Positions 25,440 through 34,689 of a stretch of 64,000 nt of DNA are shown here, one piece after another. This DNA is from Duganella sp. (GTDB lineage: Bacteria; Pseudomonadota; Gammaproteobacteria; Burkholderiales; Burkholderiaceae_D): assembly GCA_026225475.1 (NCBI GenBank), contig JAMFSU010000113.1, positions 124,001 through 188,000 of the forward strand, written 5' to 3'. The notes beneath the pieces were generated by a model. The model worked only from the letters and a program-made list of their open reading frames with translations. It did no database searches and had not been told where the DNA came from. Each line of letters opens with the position of its first letter. The first letter of the stretch is position 1. A program made the translations under genes and the position numbers.

Positions 25440-26189
25440 ATGAACCAGACCACAGTCCTTATCACCGGGGCTCTGACTGGAATCGGCCGGGCAACTGCCT
25501 TCGCCTTCGCCAAACTCGGCGCCAACGTGGTCGTCTGCGGACGGCGCGAAGGAGTTGGCGCAGCGCTGGCCACGGAACTTCGCTCGCTCGGAGGCAAGGC
25601 TGAATTTATCAAAGCAGATGTTGCCAATGAAGCGGAGGTCCGAAACCTAGTCGAAAAGACGGTTAGTTTGTTTGGCAAGATCGATATTGCAGTCAACAAC
25701 GCAGGCACGGAAGGGACACTGGGCCCTATCACCGAACAAAGCGTAGACAACTTTCACGCTACGTTCTCGACGAATGTACTGGGCACTTTATTGTCGATCA
25801 AGCACGAAATGCGGGCAATGCTGACCCAAGGTTACGGTTCCATCGTCAATCTGTCATCCATTGCTGGGCCATTCGGCGTGGCCGGAGCATCCGTATACAT
25901 TGCCAGCAAGTTTGCGATCGAGGGGCTGACCAGAATCGCGGCGTTGGAAGGTGCTGCTTTCGGCGTGCGCGTCAACGCTGTGGCACCTGGCCTCGTGGCA
26001 ACTGACATGCTCGACCGCCTTGTTAGTCGCAATGAAACCGACAAGGCGAGCTTCCTCGGAAGGATCCCAGCCAAACGCGCGGCGACGGTGGACGAGATCG
26101 CCGAGACGATTGTTTTCATCGCTTCTGCCAAGGCTCCCTACATCACCGGCCAGTCCATCGCAGTCGATGGTGGCTACACCGCGCAATGA
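25440..26189 (+). CDS. SDR-family NAD(P)-dependent oxidoreductase
   Basis: 249 residues, classical SDR size. Cofactor loop TGALTGIG at residues 10-17, NNAG at about 92, catalytic Ser in NLSSIAGPFG and the Y-x3-K pair in YIASKFAIEG, and the C-terminal GQSIAVDGGYTAQ. It reduces or oxidises a small alcohol or carbonyl; the arginine after the second strand (VCGRREG) suggests NADP preference. AAGGAG precedes the ATG by 6 bases. First gene after the LysR regulator. Confidence 0.9.
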   Translation: MNQTTVLITGALTGIGRATAFAFAKLGANVVVCGRREGVGAALATELRSLGGKAEFIKADVANEAEVRNLVEKTVSLFGKIDIAVNNAGTEGTLGPITEQSVDNFHATFSTNVLGTLLSIKHEMRAMLTQGYGSIVNLSSIAGPFGVAGASVYIASKFAIEGLTRIAALEGAAFGVRVNAVAPGLVATDMLDRLVSRNETDKASFLGRIPAKRAATVDEIAETIVFIASAKAPYITGQSIAVDGGYTAQ

Positions 26190-26238
26190 GCGCATTCAAA
26201 TTTCACCCCCGGTTTTTAACCACCAAAAGGAAATCATC

Positions 26239-26775
26239 ATGACCACCATCAACGTTCCCACCCGCGAAGAAGTCAGCCCAGCCAACCAAGCCAATTTTGA
26301 TGGCATTAAAAAGCGCTTCGGCAAGGTCCCCAACCTCTTCGCTACGCTTGCCCATTCGGAGGCTGCCCTTGGCACCTACATGGCATTACAAGACGCCAAG
26401 AGCAGCGTCTCAGGCAAGACTCGCGAGGTTGTCAACCTCGTCGTAAGTCAAGTGAATGAATGCGAATATTGCCTGGCCGCGCACACCATGGTCGGAAAAA
26501 TGAGCGGCTTTACCGATGCGCAAGTCATGGAAATCCGCCATGGCCGTGCCAGCTTTGATACCAAGCTCGACGCACTCGCTCGCCTGACAAAAGACATCGC
26601 GCAAAGCCGTGGCCACGCTGATCAAGCCTTGGTTGAGGCATTCTTTTCCGCAGGCTGGACTAAGGAAAATTTGATGGACACCATCGTCGCCATCGCGGAC
26701 AAGATAGTGACCAACTACCTGCACTCGACCACGAAAATTCCGGTGGACTTTCCTGCGGCCCCGAAGCTGGATTGA
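26239..26775 (+). CDS. Carboxymuconolactone decarboxylase-family (AhpD-like) protein
   Basis: 178 residues from ATG 26239, after AAAAGGAAA; the ORF opens at 25951 but the earlier part lies within the SDR gene. The AhpD-type redox site is NECEYCLAAHTMVGK, a C-x2-C pair with the following histidine. Such proteins reduce peroxides or accept hydride via the two cysteines. It follows the SDR gene by 49 bases, so the two are likely co-transcribed. Confidence 0.87.
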   Translation: MTTINVPTREEVSPANQANFDGIKKRFGKVPNLFATLAHSEAALGTYMALQDAKSSVSGKTREVVNLVVSQVNECEYCLAAHTMVGKMSGFTDAQVMEIRHGRASFDTKLDALARLTKDIAQSRGHADQALVEAFFSAGWTKENLMDTIVAIADKIVTNYLHSTTKIPVDFPAAPKLD

Positions 26776-26810
26776 TTTGACAAGGTAAGGAAAGCGCCAT
26801 ACAAAGCACG

Positions 26811-26936
26811 ATGCCAGTCCAGTCTCAGCAAGAGAGCAAAGCCGATGCAAAAAATCTCGCGCTGACTGTTTCCTTAGGGCTGCTTGCTGCCAGCATTGGA
26901 GCTCTCTATGCCTTCACGCCCTTTGTCGCGCAATAG
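26811..26936 (+). CDS. Small putative membrane protein, 41 residues
   Basis: ATG 26811 encodes a short polar start (MPVQSQQESKADAKN) and one hydrophobic segment (LALTVSLGLLAASIGALYAF), ending in TPFVAQ. GGTAAGGAAAG lies some 16 bases upstream, rather far. It follows the CMD gene closely, in the same direction. No family recognised. Confidence 0.4.
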   Translation: MPVQSQQESKADAKNLALTVSLGLLAASIGALYAFTPFVAQ

Positions 26937-26944
26937 CCACGGCA

Positions 26945-27075
26945 GTCGCCGCTGCAGGTGGCTGTGTTATCGATTTAGAGAGATGTGTCGAACGAATCTA
27001 CGACCTTAGCCTTGTAGCCTAAGATGGCCAAGCGGATGCCATTTTGTTGTTGCGATCAACAACGCAGTCTAGTCG
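26945..27075 (+). pseudogene. Possible eroded SDR fragment
   Basis: The stretch reads AVAAAGGCVIDLE, then after a stop and a frame change HFVVAINNAV, faintly like the second strand and the NNAG loop of an SDR. No open frame connects them. This is a weak call; otherwise 26937-27197 contains only the leader of the OYE gene. Confidence 0.25.
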
Positions 27076-27197
27076 CCACCAACGGCATTGAATTAACCCG
27101 TGGAGCGGGAACCGCGGTAGCAATTTGTCCGGCGATCCATTGGTACTTGCCATACCTTTTTCGCCAATTCAACATTTTACTTTTCGAGGCACCATAA

Positions 27198-28286
27198 ATG
27201 AAATCCCTCTACGACCCAATAACTTTGGGCAATCTTCAACTGAAAAATCGCGTCTTCATGGCGCCCTTGACCCGAAATCGCGCTATGCCAAGTGGGGTAC
27301 CGGGCCCGTGGGCGTCTACGTACTACAGCCAGCGGGCATCGGCAGGTTTAATTGTTTCAGAAGCTACGCAAATCTCACCCATGGGAAAGGGTTACGTCAA
27401 CACCCCGGGCATTCATTCGGAGGACCAAGTCGCTGGCTGGGAAAAGGTCGTCGCAGCAGTACACCAATCGGGAGGGCGGATTTTTCTCCAGCTCTGGCAT
27501 GTGGGCCGAATCTCCCATAACAGCCTGCTTCCAGAAAATGCATCGCCACTAGCCCCGTCGCCGATAACTGCCAAAAGTCAGACCGTCATCGCGACGGGCT
27601 TTGTGGAGGTTTCCGAACCGAGAGCAATGACACCGGCAGATATTCGCCAGACTATCGAGGACTTCCGCAAGGCTGCAGCCAATGCTAAGGCGGCAGGCTT
27701 TGATGGGGTCGAGATTCATGCTGCCAACGGGTACTTGATAGACCAATTTCTTCAAACAAAGTCGAACATTCGCACGGATGAATACGGCGGCGTTGCTGCC
27801 AATAGGATTCGATTTCTTCGTGAAGTCGTCGAAGCAGTGCTGAGCGTCTGGGAACCAACTCGCGTGGGAGTACGTATTTCCCCTGGAGGTACCTTTAACG
27901 ACATGGACGATGAGAACCCGGAAGAAACCTTTTCGTATGTCGTCGATATTCTCAATGATTGTCACCTGGGATATCTTCACGTTGTGGAAGCTTCACCGGG
28001 GGAAGCGCGCTCGAACGAGCGTCTAATTAACTTGTTCAAGCATCTGCGCGCTGCGTGGAACGGTGTTTACATTGCCAATGGCGGATACGACGCCGCACGG
28101 GGCGAACTCGCTATCTCCGACAATCATGCCGATGCCGTAGCGTATGGTCGATTGTTTCTCGCAAATCCGGATTTGCCAAAGCGCCTGCAGAGCGGTGGGC
28201 CGTTGAATACACCCGATCCAAAGAGCTTTTATGGTGGTACTGAACTCGGCTATATTGATTATCCAAATTGGGTCGAAGACGTTTAA
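27198..28286 (+). CDS. Old-yellow-enzyme family alkene reductase
   Basis: 362 residues, the usual NemA/OYE size. FMN-binding and active-site segments are all visible: VFMAPLTRNRAMPSGVPGPW, the LQLWHVGRISH loop, GFDGVEIHAANGYLIDQFLQ with the substrate-binding HxxN (His-Ala-Ala-Asn), and NIRTDEYGGVAANRIRFL. GRLFLANPDLPKRL holds the FMN phosphate site. It reduces activated C=C bonds of enones or nitroesters with NADPH. Likely part of the same stress regulon as the upstream SDR and CMD genes. Confidence 0.93.
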   Translation: MKSLYDPITLGNLQLKNRVFMAPLTRNRAMPSGVPGPWASTYYSQRASAGLIVSEATQISPMGKGYVNTPGIHSEDQVAGWEKVVAAVHQSGGRIFLQLWHVGRISHNSLLPENASPLAPSPITAKSQTVIATGFVEVSEPRAMTPADIRQTIEDFRKAAANAKAAGFDGVEIHAANGYLIDQFLQTKSNIRTDEYGGVAANRIRFLREVVEAVLSVWEPTRVGVRISPGGTFNDMDDENPEETFSYVVDILNDCHLGYLHVVEASPGEARSNERLINLFKHLRAAWNGVYIANGGYDAARGELAISDNHADAVAYGRLFLANPDLPKRLQSGGPLNTPDPKSFYGGTELGYIDYPNWVEDV

Positions 28287-28327
28287 TGAATTGCCCGGAA
28301 TGAATAGGTAAAAATGATATCCGAGCG

Positions 28328-28561
28328 ATGTCGCTACCGGGACACACAGATGGACACTCTGGATATCTTCTCGAATCCCATGATCAGGGCCTGCTTGTTT
28401 GGGGAGATATTGTTCATTTTCCTCACATCCAGATTAAACGGCCAGACGTATCGATTGCATTCGATCAAGCCCCTTCCTTGGCTGCCACCACACGATCACG
28501 GCTTCTGGATATGGTCAGTTCGGAGGGACTTTTGATCGCCGGTATGCATTTAGGGAACTAG
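28328..28561 (+). pseudogene. MBL-fold hydrolase, C-terminal fragment
   Basis: The frame LPGHTDGHSGYLLESHD then LLVWGDIVHFPHIQIKRPDV and MVSSEGLLIAGMHLG is the second half of a metallo-beta-lactamase-fold protein (GHTxGHxGY motif, GDIVH with its metal-bridging Asp). The first half with HxHxDH is absent, and the ATG here is not natural. A broken gene end. The next stretch, 28562-28749, holds nothing I can name. Confidence 0.75.
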
Positions 28562-28749
28562 GCTTCGCGCGAATAAAGGGAACAAACGGGAGTTACGGTC
28601 TGCTTTATGAGACCGAGCCATGAGGCCGCACGTATAACGAACGTTGCAGTCATCTCATAGAGATTTTCGATAGCTTATTTGAACAGTTCAAAGCTCGATG
28701 TAAGTCAACAGCTCTCAAGCACCGAGTGGTAGAAGGAGCGGATGACTCC

Positions 28750-29389
28750 CTAGCGCTCAATGGCCAAGAAAAAATCTGGTGGCGTGTCGCCAGGCTTAAG
28801 GCCCAGAGCATCCATAACTGATCCGACGGCATCAATGTACGGCCCCGGATTAAATGGCCTAATCGAAGATTCCTCTACGCTAAGACTGTTCATTAAGCCC
28901 GTTATGAACGGCGGCATATTCGACGAATGGTGGCATGTTCGGAACGCACCGCATCCCGTGCCATTTCCCGCTTGCATACCACCAATAGCCCTTGCCCAAG
29001 ACGCAAAGGACGCTACATGGCGGGAAGTTGTCTTCGGTATGCCTGAGATACCGTTCCAATTCGTCACCAACAATATCAGAAGAAAAAACAAGAAGTACAG
29101 AGGTGGGCGTGGTCCTGCTGACCATCGTTCTATCCGCGTGGGTTTTCGGATAAGACTTTAACTTGGCGAGCGCGCGAAATTTAACGTTTGTATTTTTGAT
29201 CTCGGTCGCTGAAAGCGTCGATTTCACCTCAAACGCGTATCTCACGCACTCAACAGGGAAAAGGCCAAGTTGGCTGCTGAGCAAAACCGGCGCCACAGTC
29301 TTTTTATGAAAGACAACAATATCCGTCTGATCCGACTTGTTTCCGAGCGAGTCTATAACCTTCCCTGTACCGCAGACCACATCTGTCAT
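28750..29389 (-). pseudogene. DUF6602-type protein gene, frameshifted and N-terminally truncated
   Basis: From ATG 29389 the frame gives GTGKVIDSLGNKSDQTDIVV, FPVECVRYAFEVKSTLSA and VSRTTPTSVLLVFSSD, like DUF6602 proteins, whose D and E-x-K residues suggest a nuclease-like fold. At about 28905 one extra base shifts the frame: EYAAVHNGLNEQS ends, while FITGLMNSLSVEESSIRPFN continues in the next frame to LAIER at 28750. An in-frame TAA seven codons before the ATG shows the normal N-terminus is gone. Often found in defence-rich regions; this copy looks dead. Confidence 0.6.
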
Positions 29390-29421
29390 GTCGGTGCTCC
29401 TTTTCGCTTAACAACCTTGTA

Positions 29422-29835
29422 TCAGGCCTTGTTTTCCCTATGGAGCAACACTGCGACAATAGTCATGTAAAGCGCTGTCCCCCAATGCATGAAGATTGGT
29501 GGTGCAAAGCCTAAATGGCTCAGAATGACAAAACCATCGCCAATAGCGATGAATATGGCGATGGTGTAGATTGCGGCTACGGTACGGAGGTTGCCTTTCA
29601 AGATTAGCGTTGTAACTGCGAGACCTGCAAAAATGTCACGAATCCCTTTGATCCACATAAATGGAAAAGCGGATGGATCGTGAATCGGAATGCCGTAGCC
29701 GGTTGAGGCCCCCTCCGGATTCACTATGAAGTTGATGCCGAATCCAATAATGAGGACTGGCACCAATAGAGCGAACCAAAATAGTGGTGAATTTCTTTTC
29801 AGAATTTCACCATTTGTAAGTGTTTTCGTGTTCAT
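29422..29835 (-). CDS. DUF4267 membrane protein
   Basis: 137 residues with four hydrophobic segments: LFWFALLVPVLIIGFGINFI, IFAGLAVTTLILKG, AIYTIAIFIAIGDGFVIL and ALYMTIVAVLLH. GYGIPIHDPSAFPFMWIKG is the loop typical of DUF4267. An inner-membrane protein of unknown role. 21 bases after the NIPSNAP gene, so probably the third gene of a minus-strand operon. Confidence 0.82.
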   Translation of the reverse strand: MNTKTLTNGEILKRNSPLFWFALLVPVLIIGFGINFIVNPEGASTGYGIPIHDPSAFPFMWIKGIRDIFAGLAVTTLILKGNLRTVAAIYTIAIFIAIGDGFVILSHLGFAPPIFMHWGTALYMTIVAVLLHRENKA

Positions 29836-29856
29836 GGTTTTCTCTTTCTTTTCCCG

Positions 29857-30180
29857 TCAAGCGAGGTGGGAGCTTGTTGTAGGTTCGAGGAGTGTTGATG
29901 CGACGCTAACGATGTTGGATGGATCCCAGTCTTTGATTTCGTCAGCAAATTCTGGACTTTGCATGTATCGCCGAACGACTGCGACGGGATCTTCACCCGA
30001 ATCGTAGGAGACGAGCACGAAGGCCCGTGGCTCGGCACCGTCTTTGACTGTCCAGATGCCGTGAGGCTCGATCCCGAACAGCGGAAAACTACCAAGATGG
30101 CGGGGGTAAATCTGATTCGTGTAGAAATTGAGTGTCTCTTTGGAGCGCAGGGTGTAGACGCGAAGTTCATAGGGTCGCAT
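29857..30180 (-). CDS. NIPSNAP-family protein
   Basis: 107 residues from ATG 30180 (RPYELRVYTLRSKETLNFYT), where the NIPSNAP ferredoxin-like fold begins, after AGGAAAC; the longer start at 30231 adds nothing recognisable. The family pattern WTVKDGAEPRAFVLVSYDSG is clear. Small dimeric alpha-beta-barrel proteins, function not defined. Between the DUF4267 and SnoaL-like genes in one direction. Confidence 0.85.
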   Translation of the reverse strand: MRPYELRVYTLRSKETLNFYTNQIYPRHLGSFPLFGIEPHGIWTVKDGAEPRAFVLVSYDSGEDPVAVVRRYMQSPEFADEIKDWDPSNIVSVASTLLEPTTSSHLA

Positions 30181-30286
30181 TGGTGTTTCCTCAGGAATGA
30201 ATGTTAGGTTAGAAATAAGTTGGTCAGTCATGGCGAGGGCCTCGGCGGCACTTCCTGCAGACTGACTCGCTCATGAATTCTCAATA

Positions 30287-30712
30287 TCAAGACGGCTGTT
30301 TAGGTGGCGGTACAGCACCTATCTGGATGAACACGTCAAGCGTGTTGAGTTCATCCCAATGCTCGACGAAGCGTCCGCCCTCGACCCGCCAGATGTCGAT
30401 CGAACGCATGACGAAGGGTTTGCCCGTGCCTGGGTAGCCAAGGAGGTTTCCCGTGTGTGTGCCCTCGTAACGGTAGCGGCCGACCACGCGGGAATCATCC
30501 GCCGAGACGAAGACGTCTTCTGCGGTCACCTTTAGGTCGGGCACACCCGTGATGATGGCTCCGAGGACCTTCTTTGAACCCTCCAAGCCTGGTTCGGCGA
30601 AGGCGTTGTGATTCACATAATTGGGTGCCTTGATCTCGTCGAGGCGCGACAGGTCGTGGCTGGACATGATCTCAGCGAAGAGGTAGCCAAGCTTGAGTGG
30701 GCTATTTGACAT
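30287..30712 (-). CDS. SnoaL-like ester cyclase-family protein
   Basis: 141 residues: YVNHNAFAEPGLEG, ITGVPDLKVTAEDVFVSADD, VVGRYRYEGTHTGNLLGYPG, VMRSIDIWRVEGGRFVEHWD is the SnoaL/ester cyclase pattern (VNH near the N-terminus, EHWD at the end). The fold cyclises or hydrates small molecules in known relatives; substrate unknown. First gene of the minus-strand run and divergent from the TetR gene by 208 bases, which is the probable regulator. Confidence 0.87.
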   Translation of the reverse strand: MSNSPLKLGYLFAEIMSSHDLSRLDEIKAPNYVNHNAFAEPGLEGSKKVLGAIITGVPDLKVTAEDVFVSADDSRVVGRYRYEGTHTGNLLGYPGTGKPFVMRSIDIWRVEGGRFVEHWDELNTLDVFIQIGAVPPPKQPS

Positions 30713-30920
30713 CTGAATCTCCTATTTCATCGAATGTTGAGACCGATTGGCCTCAGTGACTGATCGTCGATTTAATTCTGAACATTGTTCATATAAATGT
30801 CAATCGTTTGTTTTTCTACCAATCCGTTCGGCTCTGCAGTACACTTCATCGCGTGACTAGAACGATTCGATTCGGTGCGGTTTGGTTGCGAACGTTGCAC
30901 ACGACATACGCGAGGATGTA

Positions 30921-31547
30921 ATGGGAATAAAAGAGCGCCGCGATCGGGAGCGGACTGCGGTTCGCGAACGAATCATCGAAGCGGCAGAACAAATCGCGGC
31001 AAACAAGGATTGGGACGCCGTGACAATCCGTGCGGTGGCCGCTGCTGTCGAGTACAGTCCGGCGCTCATCTACGAGTACTTTAAAAATAAGGATGAAATC
31101 CTACTTGCCTTGATGCGCCAGGGGTTCGGACGCCTTCATGAAGCGCTCATGAAGGTCGCTGACGCGGCGCAGACACCGGCAACCGCCGTCGAAGGCCTCG
31201 GACTCGCTTACTGGGCATTTGCCCTCGAGAGCCCCACGCTGTATCAATTGATGCACGGTTTGCGCGGCGTTCCTTTCGGCACAAATCAAACACCTCCGGA
31301 AGCTCATGCTTGCTTCGAGGATTTGCGCGTACCAATAGAACGCTTGATGGCTGCGGCGGGCACGCACGAATCCCGGGACAGTGAAGAGCAAGCGGACTTG
31401 TATTGGGCGTTTTTGCACGGACTCGTGTCGCTGTGCATGAATCAACGCATTAAAGGCGGTCCGAAGCGCGCATCAACTTTGGTTCATCGACTGGCACGCG
31501 ACTTCATTCAAAGCTGCACTACCCCAACTGTTGCCTCGAAAACTTGA
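30921..31547 (+). CDS. TetR-family transcriptional regulator
   Basis: 208 residues from ATG 30921, with GAGGAT upstream; an earlier start at 30882 precedes the domain. The helix-turn-helix reads ERIIEAAEQIAANKDWDAVT, IRAVAAAVEYSPALIYEYFK. The C-terminal domain is of the TetR_C_13/WHG type (ALESPTLYQLMHGLRG). Divergent from ester cyclase, NIPSNAP and DUF4267 genes. The last codons overlap an IS3 fragment on the other strand, but length is normal. Confidence 0.88.
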   Translation: MGIKERRDRERTAVRERIIEAAEQIAANKDWDAVTIRAVAAAVEYSPALIYEYFKNKDEILLALMRQGFGRLHEALMKVADAAQTPATAVEGLGLAYWAFALESPTLYQLMHGLRGVPFGTNQTPPEAHACFEDLRVPIERLMAAAGTHESRDSEEQADLYWAFLHGLVSLCMNQRIKGGPKRASTLVHRLARDFIQSCTTPTVASKT

Positions 31548-31559
31548 ACGTGCCAGGTG

Positions 31560-31770
31560 CCGGTCGGGTGACGGAAGTAGTGCGCATGCCTTCCTGTTCG
31601 CCGAGGGAAAGTAAGGTGGCCGCTACAAGCCACTGATGTCAGCGCGATGGCAACGAATTCAGGGCCATTGTCCAAACGAATGTAAGCCGGCACACCCCGG
31701 GCAATCATCTGTACAGAGAGCGTTTCGAGCACATCCATGGCCCACATCGTGTTCCACGGGAAATGGGTCG
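31560..31770 (-). pseudogene. IS3-family orfB (rve domain) fragment
   Basis: The minus strand reads WAMDVLETLSVQMIARGVPA, YIRLDNGPEFVA, containing the DNGPEF motif of the IS3 integrase core. What follows is unrelated. A fragment only. Further to 31903 no gene is visible. Confidence 0.75.
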
Positions 31771-31903
31771 AATTCCCAATCACAGTTGAATATGCTTTGT
31801 GGCCGCTTAGCCGAACTCTTGTTTGAGATCTGTGTCAATCTTGAGCAAGCCCAAGCGAATCTAACCGAAAAGCATCCTTAATAGCAGTGCTGAAGGAAAT
31901 TCA

Positions 31904-32650
31904 ATGATTGGTAATTCTTTGCTGAATAGCAGTAATGGGATTTCGTGCATCATCTGTGCCTGTAACGAGGCACCGCGTATAGCTGCTGTATTAGAAGTCG
32001 TCTCGATGCATCCATTGCTTTACGAAGTCATTGTTGTGAACGATGGTTCAACAGATAACACTTCAGAAGTGGTAAGACAATTTCCCTCTGTAAGAATCAT
32101 ATCGCTGCCGGTAAATCAGGGTAAAAGTGCCGCGATGGCAGTCGGAATCGCTGCTGCGAAATGTGAACTCTTGATGTTGTTGGATGCAGATCTCAAAGGG
32201 TTGGCGAGTAAGCACATTACGGCGCTTGCTGAGCCTGTTCTGCGCGGTAGAGCAGACGTCACCATCAGCCTTAGGAAAAATAGTCTGCTTATATTCAGGC
32301 TGATCGGCTTGGACTTCGTCTCCGGAGAAAGAGTGATTCATAAAGATATTTTGAATAAAGTAATTACGCAGATTCGATTGCTTCCCCGTTTTGGTATTGA
32401 AGTGTTCATGAATAGGCAAATTGTTGAGAGCAGACTGTCAATTTCTGTTGCACGCTGGACGGACGTTACACAATCGAGAAAGACGGAAAAGCTTGGATAC
32501 TGCAAAGGCATCATCGCGGAATGGCGCATGACTCTCGATTTACTACGTGTCTACTATCCTATAGCGCTGATTTCGCAGACAATTGATTTACTGGCGTTGC
32601 GCATCCAGCCGAGCCCTAAAATTGCATATACCGATTTGAAGTCGACCTAG
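31904..32650 (+). CDS. Family 2 glycosyltransferase
   Basis: 248 residues. The GT-A fold is clear: ISCIICACNEAPRIAAVLEV, VIVVNDGSTDNTSEVV, PVNQGKSAAMAVGIAAA, LLMLLDADLKGL (DxD-like metal site). It resembles dolichol-phosphate-mannose or glucosyl-phosphoglycerate synthase-like enzymes; no membrane anchor is obvious. It is AT-rich compared with the rest, and lies alone between IS fragments, which suggests recent transfer. Acceptor unknown. Confidence 0.82.
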   Translation: MIGNSLLNSSNGISCIICACNEAPRIAAVLEVVSMHPLLYEVIVVNDGSTDNTSEVVRQFPSVRIISLPVNQGKSAAMAVGIAAAKCELLMLLDADLKGLASKHITALAEPVLRGRADVTISLRKNSLLIFRLIGLDFVSGERVIHKDILNKVITQIRLLPRFGIEVFMNRQIVESRLSISVARWTDVTQSRKTEKLGYCKGIIAEWRMTLDLLRVYYPIALISQTIDLLALRIQPSPKIAYTDLKST

Positions 32651-32923
32651 TTGTTTTGCCATTGGCATCGAAAAATAATCAATACAAATTGATCAGTTTC
32701 TATCCACATCTATGCCACAGAATATGGGCGGCGACCGTGGTGACTGTTAAAAACACAACAGATTTCATGCTTGTCGTGGCGGTAATTGTTGAACCAAATA
32801 TTTTGACAAATGTGTAGGGAAATCGCAAATATTCTGAAACATTGGGCAGCGCATTTCTCAAAATAATTGCGTAGGTACTTGATTTTCTTAGCCTGAAAAT
32901 TCAACTATTCTGAGACTCTACAA
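32651..32923. other. Gene-free AT-rich stretch
   Basis: No gene with support; a short minus-strand frame (32710-32904) has no ribosome site or recognised family. It ends where the truncated IS4 copy begins. Confidence 0.4.
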
Positions 32924-33818
32924 GTGCCGATCGAAGAAAAGGAAAGCTATCGCTGGCTGGAGAATTTGAGGCAGTCAACCGAGCTGTTCGACGACCCTCA
33001 GCGTTGTGTGCATATTGGCGACCGGGAGAGCGCATCTATGAGTTGTTCTGTACAGAACAAGACGTTGGCACGCACTTCCTGTCCGCACCTGCGTCGACCG
33101 CTTAGCCGGCGATGACGACCACACCATCGCGCAGGAGATGGAGGAAGTGAAATTGAAAGGACTGCATCGAGTCCTGACTTCCGATCCCAAAGGTAACGTC
33201 GTCGATGCGGTTCTGGAAATCCGCTATCGCCGCATCAAGGTGCTACCGCTAATTGGAAAGCAGAGCTGCTATCCAGTTCTCTCCCTGACCGCGATCCATG
33301 CGCGCGAACGTGATACGCCAGCGAATCGGAAGCCCATCGAGTGGAAATTAATCACCGACTTGCCGGTCGCATCCCGGCGCGAGGCAATTGAAAAACTCGA
33401 TTGGTATGCCATGCACTGGAAAATCGAGACGTTCCACAAAATCCTGAAATCTGGATGTAATGCCGAGGAGTCTCGGCTACGTACGGCCGAACGACTCGCC
33501 AACCTAATCTCTGTTTTTTGCATCATCAGCTGGCGCATTTTTTGGCTGACCATGCTCAACCGGACCTGCCCCGATGCACAGCCCGAGATGGCACTGATGC
33601 CTTCGGAAATTGATCTCCTCAACTGCTTGGTAAAAGACAACAAAAGATCCAGCGAGCAGCCGCCGCTTTCGCGCTATCTCGAAAAAATTGCACAACTAGG
33701 CGGGTACCTCGCACGCTCCAACGATTCACCACCAGGAAACGCCGTCATGTGGCGCGGCATGCGCCGGCTCGCAGATATGCAGCTTGGCTTCAATCTCGCA
33801 CCCGAAAGATATGGGTAA
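32924..33818 (+). pseudogene. IS4-family transposase, 5'-truncated and frameshifted copy
   Basis: Corresponds to 8699-9595 of the intact element at roughly 80% identity, with two single-base deletions (near 33030 and 33078) that interrupt the frame; the intact part resumes as MEEVKLKGLHRVLTSD. The signature Arg of Y-x2-R-x3-E is His (YAMHWKIE). The right end TGGGTAATCGGAAG follows at 33812-33825. The 5' half of the gene and left end are gone. Confidence 0.9.
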
Positions 33819-33825
33819 TCGGAAG

Positions 33826-34245
33826 CAGCTCACAACCGTCTAGACACTGACGCGATCGTCAGCGACGATGATGTCCGCGATCTAAATAACGGACACCATG
33901 CCTTACATACCTCCCGAATCTAATCCGGCGAAACCGAAGTGCCGGTCCTTTTCTGCCGAGCAGAAGAATGTAATCGTTGAAGAAGCGCTTGCGCCAGGCG
34001 CTTCTGTATACCGGGTTGTCCGCGCCCACGATCTTAATACCAACCAGGTCTTCAAATGGATGGGGGAACACAAGGCTAAGCCCCTTGCAGCATGTGCAAC
34101 GCCAACTCTTATTCCGATAGTGCTCCATCATGGCAATACAGACGGGAAGCGATGCGAGCAAGAACCGGCGATTGCCGCTGCCGGAACAATCGAACTTCAT
34201 TTATCCAAGGGCCGTGTTTGCCTAGCCGGCCACCTGTTTGTTGTG
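33826..34245 (+). pseudogene. IS66-family left end and tnpA (orf1), truncated
   Basis: 33826-33897 repeats the leader at 9603-9676. From ATG 33898, PKCRSFSAEQKNVIVEEALA, PGASVYRVVRAHDLNTNQVF and IELHLSKGRVCLAGHL are IS66 TnpA, a helix-turn-helix accessory protein. After about residue 113 the match stops at an IS110 fragment on the other strand. Confidence 0.75.
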
Positions 34246-34680
34246 CCAGGCAAGTTTCGATCGAAATGACTTGCATGGTGCGTTGCTGGACTAGCTGCAT
34301 GCGTTTGCGCGCTAGGTCGCGCACTGCCCGCAAGGGCTTGGGAATGATATGCCCTTCCGGTAGCAATCCAAGGCGCAGAATATGCGCCAGATGCCGTGCA
34401 TCGGATTCATCGCCCCGATGCTTGAGACCATCGTACTGTTTGATAGCAGTGGTATTGGCCAGGTGCACCGGATAACCGGCTTCCACCAAGCCATCGACCA
34501 GCCAATACTAGTTGTAGGTTGACTCCACAATGACACCAAATAGGTCAGCTCGATAGGGACCGAGTGCAGTACTTATTTTCGCCAGATTATTCCGTAGACG
34601 TTTGGAATATAAAACCTTATCGGCGTCGTCCGAAACGACCACAAAGCAATTGTTTGAATGGAGGTATGACCGCAAAATAA
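34230..34680 (-). pseudogene. IS110-family transposase N-terminal half, with in-frame stop
   Basis: Minus strand reads NNCFVVVSDDADKVLYSKRL, STALGPYRADLFGVIVESTY then N, TAG near 34508, then YWLVDGLVEAGYPVHLANTT, AIKQYDGLKHRGDESDARHL and LLPEGHIIPKPLRAVRDLAR. This is the DEDD domain of IS110 transposases (VESTYN.YWLVDGL, SDARHLA). The stop replaces a residue in a conserved place. The C-terminal Ser domain is missing. A small piece of its 5' end recurs at 49239-49278. Confidence 0.82.
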
Positions 34681-34689
34681 CATTGCCGT

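Noticed and set aside
32710-32904. 64-residue minus-strand frame before the truncated IS4 copy
   Set aside because: Cys/His/Phe-rich composition, no ribosome site, not recognised; likely chance in AT-rich DNA.
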